64,000 nt of DNA from Chimonanthus salicifolius. Taxonomy: Eukaryota > Streptophyta > Magnoliopsida > Laurales > Calycanthaceae. The position numbers and the translations under genes are program-made. The notes under the pieces were generated by a model, which made no database searches, was not told the origin of the DNA, and saw nothing but the letters and a program-made list of their open reading frames with translations. This document shows positions 43,790 through 56,484 of the stretch, in pieces. The stretch lies in assembly GCA_013350335.1 (NCBI GenBank), contig CM023537.1:10844438-10908437 (forward strand). The letters run 5' to 3'. Numbering within the stretch: position 1 is the first letter of the stretch; every line of letters begins with the position of its first letter.

Positions 43790-44680
43790 TCAAGGAAATG
43801 CACCGTTGGTTGTGGGTAGATCAGACCACGAGAATGGTGAATTCCAGCAACCCAATTGCGGTCCTGCAACCGATGAGTTCGGCTCCAATATGGAAGTAGG
43901 ATTGGTAGAAGAAGAAGAAGTTGCACCGCTAAACATCCCGGCTGCCGAATGATCGTAGTAATTAGCAGCTGATCTGAGTCTTTGGTAAAGATCTTGAATT
44001 CCGGGGTTTGGAGCTTCACCTAGCAACATGCTATGCTGCTGTTGCTGGTTGCTCCGCCACAAGGAATTGATCGGAACCTGAGTCAGTGGATCTAGACCAA
44101 GGTTTCGTGCATTTAATGCACCTGTTACTAGTACTGAATCATGTGACATATGAGATCCGATCATGACCTTCTCTTCCTTGATCATAACAGAATTAGGGTT
44201 AGGGTTTAGATTAGGGTTAGGGTTCTGGGTACCCCTCAGGAAAGCCAGCAACTGTGAATTCTGGGGTGGAGCCCATAAGAGGGGGTTAGATGGCAGCTCA
44301 TGATCAAACCCATTTGCCAAATTCGGTTTCCCGGCCTCTGATGTAGTGGGCTTGGCTTTTCCGGTGTTGGATTTGCCACCGGCAGATGAGACGTTAGCGC
44401 ACTTGTTCTTTCGGCACCCGCCTCCAATGGGGACGTTTCGGAGGGCGCCACCTTTCGTCCAGTAACGCCGGCAGGTCTTGCAGAAGTGGCGGGGCTGAGT
44501 GAGGTTGTAGTTGTTGTAGTAGCAGAACTTGGTGTTGGATGAATCACATCTTGGGCACCTCAGATTCTGATTTTCTAACGAAGAAGATGAAGAGGAAGAC
44601 CCGTCGACGGCTCCTCCATTAATGGAGATCTTCCTCTCTTCTCCTCCTCCACCACCACCTCCCAGCAGCTCTTGAATCAT
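43790..44680 (-). CDS. Dof-type zinc-finger transcription factor
   Basis: One uninterrupted frame of 296 residues. Dof factors are plant-specific, nuclear, and bind AAAG-type sites in promoters. The single Dof finger covers about residues 41-93: zinc ligands C42, C45, C67 and C70 in the C-x2-C-x21-C-x2-C spacing, with K-F-C-Y-Y-N-N-Y-N at 51-59, R-R-Y-W-T-K-G-G at 71-78, and V-P-I-G-G-G-C-R-K at 83-91. Low-complexity tracts flank it: seven G near residue 7, seven S near 28, N-P repeats at 153-163, and a Q run near 210. The C-terminal part, with [11 protein letters not shown], is probably the activation region. The start M-I-Q-E-L-L is kept because it is the only ATG before the domain. A CAG/TAG-like acceptor just upstream suggests a possible 5' leader intron. 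I cannot assign the subgroup. Confidence 0.95.
   Translation of the reverse strand: MIQELLGGGGGGGEERKISINGGAVDGSSSSSSSLENQNLRCPRCDSSNTKFCYYNNYNLTQPRHFCKTCRRYWTKGGALRNVPIGGGCRKNKCANVSSAGGKSNTGKAKPTTSEAGKPNLANGFDHELPSNPLLWAPPQNSQLLAFLRGTQNPNPNLNPNPNSVMIKEEKVMIGSHMSHDSVLVTGALNARNLGLDPLTQVPINSLWRSNQQQQHSMLLGEAPNPGIQDLYQRLRSAANYYDHSAAGMFSGATSSSSTNPTSILEPNSSVAGPQLGCWNSPFSWSDLPTTNGAFP
44191..44225. repeat. Telomere-like repeat within the Dof coding region
   Basis: The plus strand has four to five copies of TTAGGG/TTTAGGG-type units, giving [11 protein letters not shown] on the coding minus strand (residues 153-163). Confidence 0.9.
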
Positions 44681-44903
44681 CTTTATTTCTTGTATCTACA
44701 ACAGTCCAAAACAAGAAAGAGAAGAAAAGATAGTGAGTTCTTGAGTGTTAAAGAAAAGAGAAAAGCAAAAGAAAGTTGGTTTTGTAGTGTAATGACATGT
44801 GAGATTGGGAATGGAACTTGCCTTTGTGATCTTGAGTTGGGCTCTTTTTTTTTTTTTTTTTTAGCTTTGTGAAAAGGAATAGAGAGATGGAGGAGGGGAA
44901 GCT

Positions 44904-44911
44904 TTAATATA
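44904..44911 (-). promoter_or_regulatory. Putative TATA box of the Dof gene
   Basis: The minus strand reads TATATTAA about 224 bases upstream of the ATG, followed by a CT/AG-rich leader including a T/A run at 44849-44862. The placement fits a TATA box with a leader of about 190 bases. It is a sequence-only call. Confidence 0.4.
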
Positions 44912-46689
44912 GGTGTGCAAGGAGAAAGAAAACCACTTTTAAAAGCGGTTTTTGAATGTAAAAAGTGGTTTTGGTGGGAAGTGTTGTTGAATTGCCCTCC
45001 AAATTATTATTATTTTCTCTCATATGATTTGAAGGACAAACTTTATAATAAAAGTTAAAATGGAAATAAGTGAACAAATCAATCCATGTTAGTCTATATA
45101 GGATTTGCTGGTCCATCAGGTTTGATGTATCTCAATATAAACCCTAATACTGCTACACTCTACGTTATGGGATGCTAGAAATTTCTTCTTGTTCAAGGAA
45201 ACTTTTGGTAGTATTGTCTGTTGTCGCAGTTTCAATCAATTTTGTAAATTGATTTCTTCTTTGAGCTTGGGTTGATTCATTTTGTAACTTGTTGCCTCTA
45301 ACTTGATATAATCTTATGCTAATTACGTGGGATTAACTTTATAAATTTTACTTTTTCACTTAAATTTTCAGATCGCATTGTCCATCACTTAATAGGAAAA
45401 ACAGATATTTACCGTATCAGCTGATATGTCTTCGATTGCGCATGGATGCGTAGCAGACCTACCACGTATCGGCAGATATTGATAGTTCTTCAACTTCTAA
45501 CCCTTCCATTATTTGAATTAGTATTTAAACACTGAAGAATATGTCCAAATTATCTCAAGACATTTCTTGACTTAGATTTCTCAATGCAGAAACGGATGGA
45601 TTACTAGTCTTAGTTTTATTCTCTTTACTTTATAAATTCACCCTAAATCAGTGAAATTCGATAGTTTGGACTTGATCTGGGCCGATAAATATTGTCTAAT
45701 AGTTTGGATTTTCACTGATATTTTTGGGCCCCAATATTTTATTTTTAAAATAATGAATTTTTATGCCGGAAATTCTGAGATTTCAACTGAAATTTCAAGA
45801 ATTATCATTTCTGAACCCATATTCGAAAAATGGGCTCGATGACTTTTCTCCTCATTAAAAAGATTGTAAAAGAAAATTATAAAATCCGATTTTTAATGAG
45901 TAGCCACTATTTTCAACGAATAATTAGTAGTTCATAAAAATATAGATTATTGACAAACTTTGTTTTAATATTTTTAGTAACCCATTAACACTTCTTTCCT
46001 TGTTGGATGAGACAGTGAGAAGTTGCCATTGAAGACTGGCTGACCCTCTTTTCCTTCCATCGGCCAATCACAATGGGACCCATCACATCGATGGCTTGTA
46101 TCTAAACTGTGAACCACATATCTGCAAAAAAAAAAAATGATATGACAAATATATTATCATCTGAACATTCAAATATTACACAAAATTATATCGAGATTTG
46201 GGCCTGGCCAAAAAATGATATTTGTGGGACAATAATATTGGCTGAAATATTGATTCTATAAATGTCATATTAAATTGAAACCCTATACCCTATAATTCAA
46301 ATATCTTCATACTAATAAAAGAAAATTCAACAAGTTTTGACTGATATATCATATATTGATTAATATTTTTCTTATAATAGATATCAAACATTCTGATCAA
46401 GTTCATAATAGGTAGAGAATTAATAGAGACAACGGTGTTTTTTATAATAAGAGATGCTGGTGTTCCTTATTATCATAAATATTTGTGCCTTTATCTATTC
46501 TCTAATAATCATTAACAACAGTCTTATTTAATTTTCTTTAAATATTCATCGAAATTGATGATAGAAGTGTAATGACTGAGAGTATTATCATCGAATCTCT
46601 TGTATATAATCATTTCTCTCCTTGATGTGCTATTATCTGAATTCTTCTTCTTCTTCTTTTATTATCTTTGATATCATATGTATCCTTAC

Positions 46690-46800
46690 TCTACATTGAA
46701 AGTAAGACTAATCCAATAGATATACAAAACCACTTTCAAACTTTATATGTAAGTAAGCCTGAGAAGAATCGAACCCATAACCTCTAGTCTAATCCGAATT
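46690..46800 (-). mobile_element. tRNA-derived SINE-like fragment
   Basis: On the minus strand GGGTTCGATTC forms a B-box-like motif in the repeat type also seen at 15.9, 50.4 and 54.6 kb, followed by the shared GATTAGTCTTACTTTCAATGT tail. Confidence 0.4.
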
Positions 46801-49800
46801 TATCTTATTTCACTCGTTCCATATTCATCAATGATAATACAAAATAAATGGATCTGCACCAATTTATTTTCCATTAGATATTCATGTTATCAAATTACTG
46901 AGTGTGATCTTACATCCATAATTTGGATGAAACTAAGTTTGCTGTTCCACAAGCATTTTGCAGGTGAAGAACACCTGGCAAACCTAAGCATGTTGGCTTG
47001 GTCTTGAAGGCATAGTCAACGACATGGATCTTCTTCATATCCATTTTGTTTGTAACAACGACACAGAACTAAAGTGCTTGCTTATACATGCAAGCCATTT
47101 GATCAGTATTTTTCTCTTTTCTAATTCTTCTCGAGAGTGGTGGAAGATGCATATAAAAAATATAAAAAAAATAGTTAGTACTTTAAAGAAACAATTTTTT
47201 AGGGTTTGTGAAGTTTAGTGGGGATAGAAGAATAATAGTTTCCGTTGGGAATGGGAAGCACAGAGATTTGATTTTAGCCCTCTTCTACATGAGAAACCGT
47301 TGGAGAGACCATTTGACATATGACCCAACTATTTGAATATGATAAATTGGTCACCCCAATCACATATCTTTATTTTAGATAAAATGAAAGTAAAGTATAC
47401 ATAGAATTTAAATTGCATCCGAGATGGTTGTTCGATCCATCAAATTCTATTATAGATTCCTTCAACTCTTGAGAGCATTCGTAACACTTTTTCTTTAGTT
47501 CAACAAAAAAATGTTATTCATATTTAGCCTAAATTTTTAAGATTAGAGTAGAAATTTTGGATTCGATTTCTTTTAAATTTATTTCACACATAAAATTTAT
47601 GGATAATTTCGTGCATCTTACAAATTAGTTTTACTTGGATACCCATATAATGGATGGGCTCTAAAATTAAGAGAATCTCACAAGAAATAATCAAACCAAT
47701 CACTATTTGACAACGCTTCATCCATTAATGTCAGTCTACGCGTCAAAACCTTCAAGTCTCATAGCAGTTTTAATTTCTTTGTCTTTCAACTCTACCACAG
47801 TTTTAGAGTTGAATGTAAGCCATTAGAATAATAGAATTGAAGTGTGAATTGGAATTTTAGTGCAGTGCAGTGCAGTGGAAGACTGACATGAAAAGTCCAA
47901 GCATAGGTAGGCAGAGAAGATGCTCGTTCAAAGACAATGATTACGACTTCAAAGGAAGAAAGCTTATCACGTGGAAGTACGTGTAAAGTCCCTGTCCCAA
48001 GTAGGAAAAAAGCCATTACCGAAACTTATGCCTTCAATTCTGTCATTACAACTATGTATGTATGTATCATTCCATTTCCACCACCCGTCTCAATGTCTTA
48101 AGGATGCTTCTATCCTAAGCACAGATTTTTTTTTTTTTTAATAATTTAGGTGTTGAGGCCTCCTAGGTTCATATGTACCGAGTAATTCTATAAGAAATGA
48201 CTCTTTAAAATAGAGTAAAAATTGAACTTAAAACTCTCACTTCTTAAACTGTATTTCCAGTAAGAGGGAAACTCAGGTCAGTGGGTGGGATCGGATTGAG
48301 AAGACAAAAATCCACATTGATTTTTTTATTTTAATAATTAAAGTGTTGAGGCATCTTAGAGAAACTTATTAATTTTCGAAATATATGCATGTTTTCTTAT
48401 CCACATAAATCGAGTAATTCTATAAGGAATAATTCTTTAAGATAGAATAAAAATTGAACTTAGGACTCCTGTTTGCTGAGATAGATTTTTAGCCGTCACT
48501 TTAACTCCCCTTCAGATTGAGAGATGAGATACTTATGTTTTTTTTTTTTAAACAAATCAATTAAATATGTTATGATTCTACCGACTTCTATTATTTAAAG
48601 TTTAATTGAGTTAGACTTTAGACCCAATTGATACGACTTGAACACATGTGAACACTCTAAGAATATGTGTGATCCATCATCATTGTCATTGTTATCAATA
48701 TCGTATTTATTTAGGATAATAATTAATGAGGACTAATTATTGCGAGTTTAATGTTGTTTTTTTTTTTTTAAGAAATAATCAAGTGTAGAAGACTTAACAA
48801 TAAGAAGATCAGATCCTACATCTCCACCATTTAATGCATGTGAAAGTTTTAAATTTTAAATTATAGATCTAAAATCTTATTATGACCTGGTTTGCCTGCA
48901 TCTAATTCTTTTTATATTTTCTTCAGTAGATCTAAACAATTTTTTAAATGCGATATATTCTTTTTTTTGTTTGTTTGAACTAATGACAAATATTTTCTTT
49001 TGGTGAAAATAATAGCTATTGGACTGGTGATAAATATTTTTATTTGTGCATGTGTGTAATATACCACAAAGGTGTAAAATTTCGAAATAATCACCAACTT
49101 TACTGAATGATTAAAATTCTACTTTTTGAAATTAGTCAAAGAAGTGTAGGTTTTTCACTTTCTCTTTCATGTGGTGATTGCAAATTAATTGATAAAAAAT
49201 CCATTATTTCTAAAAAAAAGGGCATATTTCATTTCGTCTGTTCTTTTCTTTTTAAGGTTAGATCTCTCAAGTAAAAAAATTCAGCTCAATCATATAGATT
49301 AAAGGTATTTTCATTATAACTCCTTTTTAATTTTTTTTTTTTTTCAGATTTAGCACTAATCAACCATCATGGTTATTAAAAGTGAAATATTCAGCAACGG
49401 CTAAAGTTAAGAGCTAAAATTAGTTTCCAGTGATTTGATGAGTATACTTTGAACCAGAGAAATAAATCTCGGCAGATACGATATTTAGCGACTGAGATTT
49501 GAGATATCGGTTGATATCCGATATATATCAATCACTGCTAAATGTTGTTTTTAAATCCCTTCCTTGAACTATTATTTAAAAATTCATAATTGTGCGATGA
49601 GTTAATTGAGATTGACTCTACTTGATAAGGTTTTGAATTGAGCGAATTGAAGAGTTTTTTCTTTCTTTTTAACTTTTTCCATAGTTTCAGCTAAAATTTT
49701 CTATTCAATGAGATTTGAAATCGAATCCGATTTTTTGTTTTTCAAACATTGTTTTGAACAATCCCATACTTAAGATAATAATGACTTTTAATTTTTATTG

Positions 49801-50394
49801 ACTATACTAAACAATTTGATAGAATACACTTTAATCCGTACTAATTTATATAATTACTTCCCTAATCATGTCACTTGATCCCATGCTTATAAGACATTAT
49901 GTAGACCACCCTTTTTTAAAGCTTGAAAACTTAGGTCTATGTATCCCTTTATGAGAATGAGATATAAAACCAATCATTGTTAGATGAGAATTTTTATTTT
50001 ATTCTTTATTCATTTTATGTATCAAATGAATTAGTGCATTTCTATGCAACTAGTCAAATTTCTAGCCCATATTTATATGAGCAAATGTAAATATTCGCCC
50101 TTCACTTCTCTATCTAAACATAGGATTGTAATTAATGAGATTCATACTATTCATTTAATATGATAAAAACAATGATGGGCCACATGCCCACATACCAACA
50201 TCAATATGAACAAAAATCAATAGAAAATTAGTAATAGAGAAAGATTAGGGCAATCCCTTCTTATAAGGGGTGCACTTCTTGTATATGACAAAAATGTCTT
50301 AAATGATAGTTTAACACAAAAGATAATAATGTATTAAAATAATTTGATAATCAAGGTAACCTAATTCTTTTAGAGCACTCAACTAATTCTTGGA

Positions 50395-50525
50395 GTATGA
50401 GTAAACCTCTCTACCCATACATATTGGGAAATTCTATAGAGAGTAGTCATTTGGAGTAGAGTAGGAATCGAACTTAAGACTCCCGTTTCTTGAAGCGGGT
50501 TCCTGACCATCACTCCAATCCTTTT
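50395..50525 (-). mobile_element. tRNA-derived SINE-like fragment
   Basis: The minus strand has GGAGTGATGGTCAGG (A-box region) and AAGTTCGATTCC (B-box-like) about 35 bases apart, then a tail shared with the copies at 48.2 and 48.45 kb. Confidence 0.45.
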
Positions 50526-50989
50526 AGGTTAAATTTTTTTTTATTATTTATAAAATAGACAATAAATAACTTGTGAGAGCTGCCTTCGAGGTCAAACTCG
50601 TCTGAGATGTAAGAGGCCATAGTTCAAGACCAGTGATGGTTTTCATGGTCTAAAAAATCAAACTAAAATAATAACATTATTAGTATTATTGAATTTAATT
50701 ACTAAAAATGAAATGGTCAGATGTTAACTTATATGGGTGTAGTTCAACTGATTGTCTCTCATCTTAGGAAGGTTTAGCCTCCATAGTCTAACCTTAATGT
50801 GCCCTTAGGGATTTATACGTGGAGATTTTACTTTAAGTGTCCTACAGTTTTATACACATAAATTTTTAAAAAAAAATATTATTATTAGTATAAAAGAATA
50901 AGTAAATGAGAAATAGGATAAGATGAGAGTTTTGGCAGCTTTTGCAGAAGCTATCTTTTTTTTTTTTGGAATGCCAGGTGTCATGACAC

Positions 50990-51290
50990 ACACGGCTATG
51001 TGGTAACCCTTGGATGGACTGACCGCGCGTGCCGTCCGGAACGTGAGAGACGATTCGGAGAGAGGTGGACATGAGATATCCGACTTTTGGCGTTGGGCGG
51101 TGCAGCGTGCGGGCAGAAGATAACGACGGGAGAGAGAAGAGACTGAGGCAACAACTGGAACCCGCTCCGACAGGCCGGGCAGCAGCAGTAGCCAGCAGGC
51201 ACTTCCGTCCGGCGCCAGAAACGTCCTCGATGCCCGGGCTAGCCTCCTCGCGGTCTGTCGCTGTCACTCGTCTCTCTTTCTTCCTCACCA
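50990..51290. other. Unassigned GC-rich patch with open frames on both strands
   Basis: About 300 bp is markedly richer in G, C and CpG than the surroundings. It carries open frames on both strands (minus 50866-51288, plus 51065-51316). No domain was recognised in any frame. It could be an unrecognised first exon and promoter, a captured gene fragment, or a patch that escaped CpG decay. Confidence 0.35.
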
Positions 51291-54200
51291 GAGATTCCCC
51301 CCTCTTATTTATTTAAATATCGTTCCTATTATTTTAAATAAAAATAAAGATTTTAATATAATAATATAAATATAAAGATTTTGTAGCACCGGTTGAATAA
51401 TATAAATGCATCTTAAACAATTTTTTTCTTAGAAAAAGAGATACACGATGTTTAAAGATTTGCCATTGGATTGGATCAAATTAGAATAAATCAATTTGGA
51501 TTGATTGAATCTATCTGTTTATTTAAATTATTTAATTTAATAATATAATATAATTAATATCCAATGGTAGAGATGTACATTGATATCTCTTATTATAAAA
51601 GAACACTAGTGTTCCTATAATTAAAATTTATCATGACTTGATTAAATTGAATTATTCTAATATGATTTTAAATGATGCTCAATTAAATTTAACTCAAATT
51701 TGACTGATATAATTCAAACTTAATCTCTTTTAAATTTAAAAATCAAATTCTACATTTAAAAATGGTAAAGTTAGAAATCCATCTGAGAGTTCAAAGTTTG
51801 ATTCTCAATTCAAATTAAAAAATTATAAAATCATTCATCATAAAATTACTCAAAATATGTAAATTTCTTAGATAATCTATATACGTATAGTTCAACTGGA
51901 TATCTCTTATTTTAGAAAATGATAGATTGTGCATTTAAATTCCTATAATTTAACTTTAATGTATCTTAAAAGTAATAAATAAGATAGAAATTTTAAGTAG
52001 AATCACAGAAAAAAAAATTCTTAGATAACTGTAGTCGTACGAACATGAATCCCCACTTCACATGCATGCACATGACATGACACCCATTCAAAGATTAGAT
52101 GTCCACATTCGATGTGGGCCCACCATGTCTCCCTTTAAGAAGCACTTCAGCTTTCTAGGGTTTCCTTCCATTCATTCTAAACTCTTGATAATTCATCTTT
52201 TTAATTCACAATTATAAAACAAAAGTAAGAGGGCCAAGACAGATATGGGTCTGATTGATCTTTAAACTAAATTCGAGTTTCCTCTCTGGTCCTATGAAAG
52301 AGACCCTAGTCCATAATCCCTTTGTTTTAAGCACATATTGTACTTATTCAAATTGGAGGGGCCCTTAGCCACTAGTGGGTTTATCTTTAGCCACTTTCAC
52401 AGTCTCTTTAGCCAAAGGAGGGCTCTGATCAAGGGCTTAAAGAAACCCAAGAAAGAGATTCAGATCTTCAACATTCAATGTTCATTTGTGGAGACCTTAA
52501 TCTTTATATCTTTTTTATGTTTATCCCCTATTATTATAAGGTCTTTTTGTATGCTATTGGAGCCATGGGTGTATCATGGATCAAATTGTAATAGATGTTA
52601 TCTAAGTAACTTTTAAATCTAAAGAATAGAATATTTTTTTGAATAATTTAGATTTATGAAAGATTCTACCGACGATTGATGGCGAGACATTTAGTACAAA
52701 TGGATTTTAAGGCCTACTTTACTGAGTCAGGTGAAAAGAAGACTGAATAGTTTTTATATAAAGTTTTTCCACCTACATCTAATAATTATATAAGAATCAA
52801 TGACCCATATTTATAAAAAATTAAAAAATTAAAGATTGAAATTATATGATTTGAATCATCAATCGGTAGTAAAATTTTATATACTTCATATCCATATAAT
52901 CACCTATTAAATGAATTTAAATTTGTGAAATCTATTATTCATTTAATAGTATATCTCATTAGTGTGTCTCGCAAACATATCCCACTAACTATTTTGTCGT
53001 TATATGCCTCATTTGAAAAGCAAACATTCACCATTTAAAAGGAGCTGTATAGTATATAAGAGATGTATATAATTATTGTGATATCTTATTTTACTTAATG
53101 TGGAAGGTATCTTATTATTTTGATCTTAAGATGATAAATATGTTAATGTTAAACAAATTAGATAAAATTAAAAATAAAATACTATTTATTTTATAAAACT
53201 TAAAATTAACAAAAAAAAAAAGTAATTGATTTTAACATCGACTGTTTCTACTAAGACTTAGGCACGATCTCCCAATAAATAGATTTTTCTATTTTGTCTA
53301 TCCATTTTATCGTTGTAAATTGAAGGATTAATTCAAAATAAAAATCAATTTATTTTAGACAATGTATAATATTAGTAAAACCAGGTGTGAAGAAAGATCC
53401 TTTACAGGCCACCACCAACGATGATGATCCTGGCCCACCACTGCCACGTGCGTGAGTGCTTATTGGATGGCAAAAATGGACGGTGATGATGAGCCTCCTG
53501 GCAAAGAGAATTTTTGTGCCTGACATGCTCCACCATGGCCTCAAGTCCAAGAAGACTTGGGTTTTGGCCATTGAGTCTGAATGACAATTCTCTCCCAAAA
53601 CATGGATTAAACTAATCTGTTTGTTTAATTGTTTCTTAATGAGCAAGGCAGAGTTCCCACGTGGAAGATCTAATCTGTGTGATCAACATAGAAATTCCTG
53701 AACCAAATTAATGGGGAAAAACAAGCAAAGTCATTATGCCCATCATCTGTCTCCTCATAATCCACGTGCCAATCTAATCCACCAATGATATTATAGCCCA
53801 ATAATTATTAAAATAACTAACAAAGATTTGGTAGATAATAGAGTTGTATTATATTCCTAAGACCTCTTAACCTGCACAGTTTAGTTGCTGACCCTTTCTT
53901 TGTGACTACATGTGGATGGACGCCATGCATTGGTGACCCCAGTTGTTAACTTGGTTGGGAAACTTGTAGATTTAACAAATTGATAAGAATACTTTTAAGG
54001 TTTGGTCTCATCGTATTAAGAAGTAGGAGTCTTATGTTCAATTTATGTTTAATTTTAAATGTCACTTTCTATTGAATTTATCCGGTATGAGTAGATTGAG
54101 AGTTTTATATATGTTTTAAAGATTAGTTGGATGAGACGTCCAGACACCTTAATTACAAAAAAAAAGATAGACAAGAAGTTAAAGAACACTTGTATTTTTT

Positions 54201-54535
54201 TATAATAAATAATATTGATTGTCTTCTTTATTACTTAAGGGATGAGAAGTGGATAAAATGATAAACTTGGTCTTTAATATAATAAAAAATATCGGCGTCT
54301 TTATCAATTTTTGTGGATGTATAGTGGTGTTGAAATTAGATTATTTTACGAAAAAAGTCTCAATCTTGGTCTACAAATGCAAATCTACATGACACATTGT
54401 TTTATTTCCCTCCAAATACGATTAGACGTCATTATTTATTTCACCAACGACAAATAAGTGTCTAAAAATTAACAAAGAAATATATTTGAAGAATTTGTCA
54501 TTATTATTACTAGAAGAACAATAGAATCCGTAATC

Positions 54536-54733
54536 TTTTAATATGGCTAGTCTCATCTCATATTAGAGGTAAGACTAATCCCACAAGCATATATAAAGCT
54601 CCCAATATATACATACTGGTTAAATCGATTAAGTGTAACCCTATAGGGAGTGGCCCGGAGGGGTTAAACTTCAATCGAACTCAAGACCTCGCTTCATGAG
54701 TCAGGCATCTTGACCGTTGGACCAACCTCCTCA
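54536..54733 (-). mobile_element. tRNA-derived SINE (best-preserved copy)
   Basis: On the minus strand the element opens GAGGAGGTTGGTCCAACGGT, which contains an A-box-like TTGGTCCAACGG. About 35 bases later comes TTGAGTTCGATT, a B-box-like motif, then a tRNA-unrelated tail ending GAGATGAGACTAGCC. This is the standard layout of a SINE transcribed by RNA polymerase III. It has no coding capacity. Confidence 0.55.
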
Positions 54734-54877
54734 GAGTCGAACTCAGGAATGATGGAACCATTATTTTTTACAACAAGAGATGTCAATATGCATTTCTTCC
54801 ACTTAAATAATGACAAATAGACAAAAAAATAAGTTCTAGTGCCGCTTGATACTAGAAACTAGAAACACCAGTATCAC

Positions 54878-55230
54878 TAGGGCTGAAATCAGGTCGGGTT
54901 TCTTAAAACCAACCCGACCTGACCTGACCCGACCCAAATTATTGACCCGAAATTCTCGACCTGGCCCGACCCTAATCCTAACCCGACTCAACTCGAATTC
55001 TGACCCGACTTGTATTCTGAATCCATTTTAGCTGGGTTGGGTCGGGTTGGGTTAACTTGTAAATTTCCCAATCCGATCTGACCTGAATTTAATGCTAATT
55101 TTTGTTTTCTCAACCCAACCTGATCCGCTGACTCCGACTCATATAACCTGACCCGCTGACCCCGACTCCTATGAGCTGACCCGCATAATTTCTCGGGTCG
55201 GGTCAAAACCCGACTCGAGTTTCACCCCTA
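54878..55230 (+). mobile_element. hAT-type MITE with Ac-like ends
   Basis: The ends TAGGGCTGAAA and TTTCACCCCTA form an imperfect terminal inverted repeat, flanked by the perfect 8-bp duplication AGTATCAC (54870-54877 and 55231-55238). The 353-bp body is packed with CCCGAC/GTCGGG motifs in both orientations. It belongs to the same family as the element at 42041, in the same orientation. Confidence 0.9.
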
Positions 55231-55374
55231 AGTATCACTATCCATTTCCTTGCTATTATTGTCTATCTTATAGTATTATTCTTTTAAGTCGACACTAATA
55301 ATTAAATTTGAGAATTATTATTGAACTATGAATATTAGTTGATGATTTGATTATAATAAAAGAATAGGCAAGTT

Positions 55375-55520
55375 CTTGGGGGTGTGGCTCATCTGGTCAA
55401 GTGGACCGATTGGACAGCGCAGATGATTTTATATTGGTTTCGATGTATTTTATAAAGATCAACAAAAGTACTTGGTAGACCAACTTAAAATTTTATCCCT
55501 CTGTTACTTTTAATGGTAAG
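55375..55520 (+). mobile_element. tRNA-derived SINE-like fragment
   Basis: GTGTGGCTCATCTGGTCAAG (A-box-like) is followed by TTGGTTTCGATG (B-box-like) about 40 bases later on the plus strand. A related segment lies at 55655-55732. Neither folds as a convincing tRNA by eye. Confidence 0.4.
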
Positions 55521-55654
55521 ATTCGTTTCTAACTAATCCAAAATAATATAAACTCACTGTTCCCATATTTGAATTATATTTTATTGTACGTGCTTAAAAA
55601 ATTGGATGGTATTTTATTTCACTTTTTAAGTTTAGTCAAATCCTTTAATTCAAA

Positions 55655-55732
55655 CAATTCTTCTTATCTCAATCGGTAATCTCCTACCTCAAGAAGTAGG
55701 AGGTGTCAGGAGATTTTATATTGGATTCCCAC
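55655..55732 (+). mobile_element. Second tRNA-like SINE head
   Basis: TCTTATCTCAATCGGTAAT and, after a CCTACCTC...GTAGGAGG inverted repeat, TTATATTGGATTCCC. This resembles the head of the SINE at 55375, with the shared phrase GATTTTATATTGG. Confidence 0.4.
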
Positions 55733-56484
55733 ATATAAATTAAAAAAAAAATCTTCTTAAATGTTAACAAAAAAAATCATTGTGAATTAGTCTTATAATA
55801 GATAGTTTTTCTTGATCAGCTCCAATTATATTGTCAAGAAAACTATTTTTTTAATATTTATTGAATTTCGTCTAAATTAAGTTATAACCTTTAAATCTAA
55901 GTCTATCCCAATGTATGTTCTCTTTTGTGAATTGTCAACATCTCACTTTGTACCTGTTCAATTAATAATTTGACGCTATTTTAGGTCAAGAGTTAAAAAA
56001 AATATATAAAATAATATAATTGGAATAATATTTAGTAATTAAAATTTGTATAAGATTCTTACACAGATTAGACTTTACTTTACATTTAGAATATCTAAAA
56101 TTGGATATGATACATTGTATGATCCCAAAGACCAAACCATATGGGCGTGTTCCATGTTTCATGCAATTATTTACACTATCGAAAATTCTAATTTTACATA
56201 ATTATAATTCAGTCTAATCTTAGTAATATTTTTAATTTACTAAAAATAATTTTAACAAAATAAATTAAAAATTAACAATATTATGATTTTAAAATATAAG
56301 TTTTATTTAAAGTTCACAATTAACTCTAATGAGTATTTATATGTAATGTAATTAATTTTGTAGAATTAATAGAACCATCTCATTATCAAACACCATCAAT
56401 CAAACTTGAGTCACAAGAATCTCGTGAACTTAGTAAAATTATTATAAGTGAGATTTTAACAAAATATTCAACCATTTAACATAG

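Larger units (their letters stand above)
44950..54530. other. Gene-poor intergenic region
   Basis: AT-rich sequence with no recognised gene. It holds SINE-like fragments (46690-46800, 48160-48260, 48410-48510, 50395-50525), fragments of a repeat family built around TATAATAAGAGA (46425-46500, 51575-51620, 54190-54320), TATCGG-rich repeat fragments (45410-45485, 49460-49545) and one GC-rich patch (50990-51290). The open frames here are short and have no recognised domain. Confidence 0.5.

Noticed and set aside
43771..44547. Additional open frames over the Dof gene
   Set aside because: They are out-of-frame shadows of the 296-codon Dof frame with no domain.
52390..52420. CCAAAGGAGGGCTCTG, a partial resemblance to miR399
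   Set aside because: Only the first part matches and no complementary arm lies nearby; the same holds for GCCAAAGGAG near 63393.
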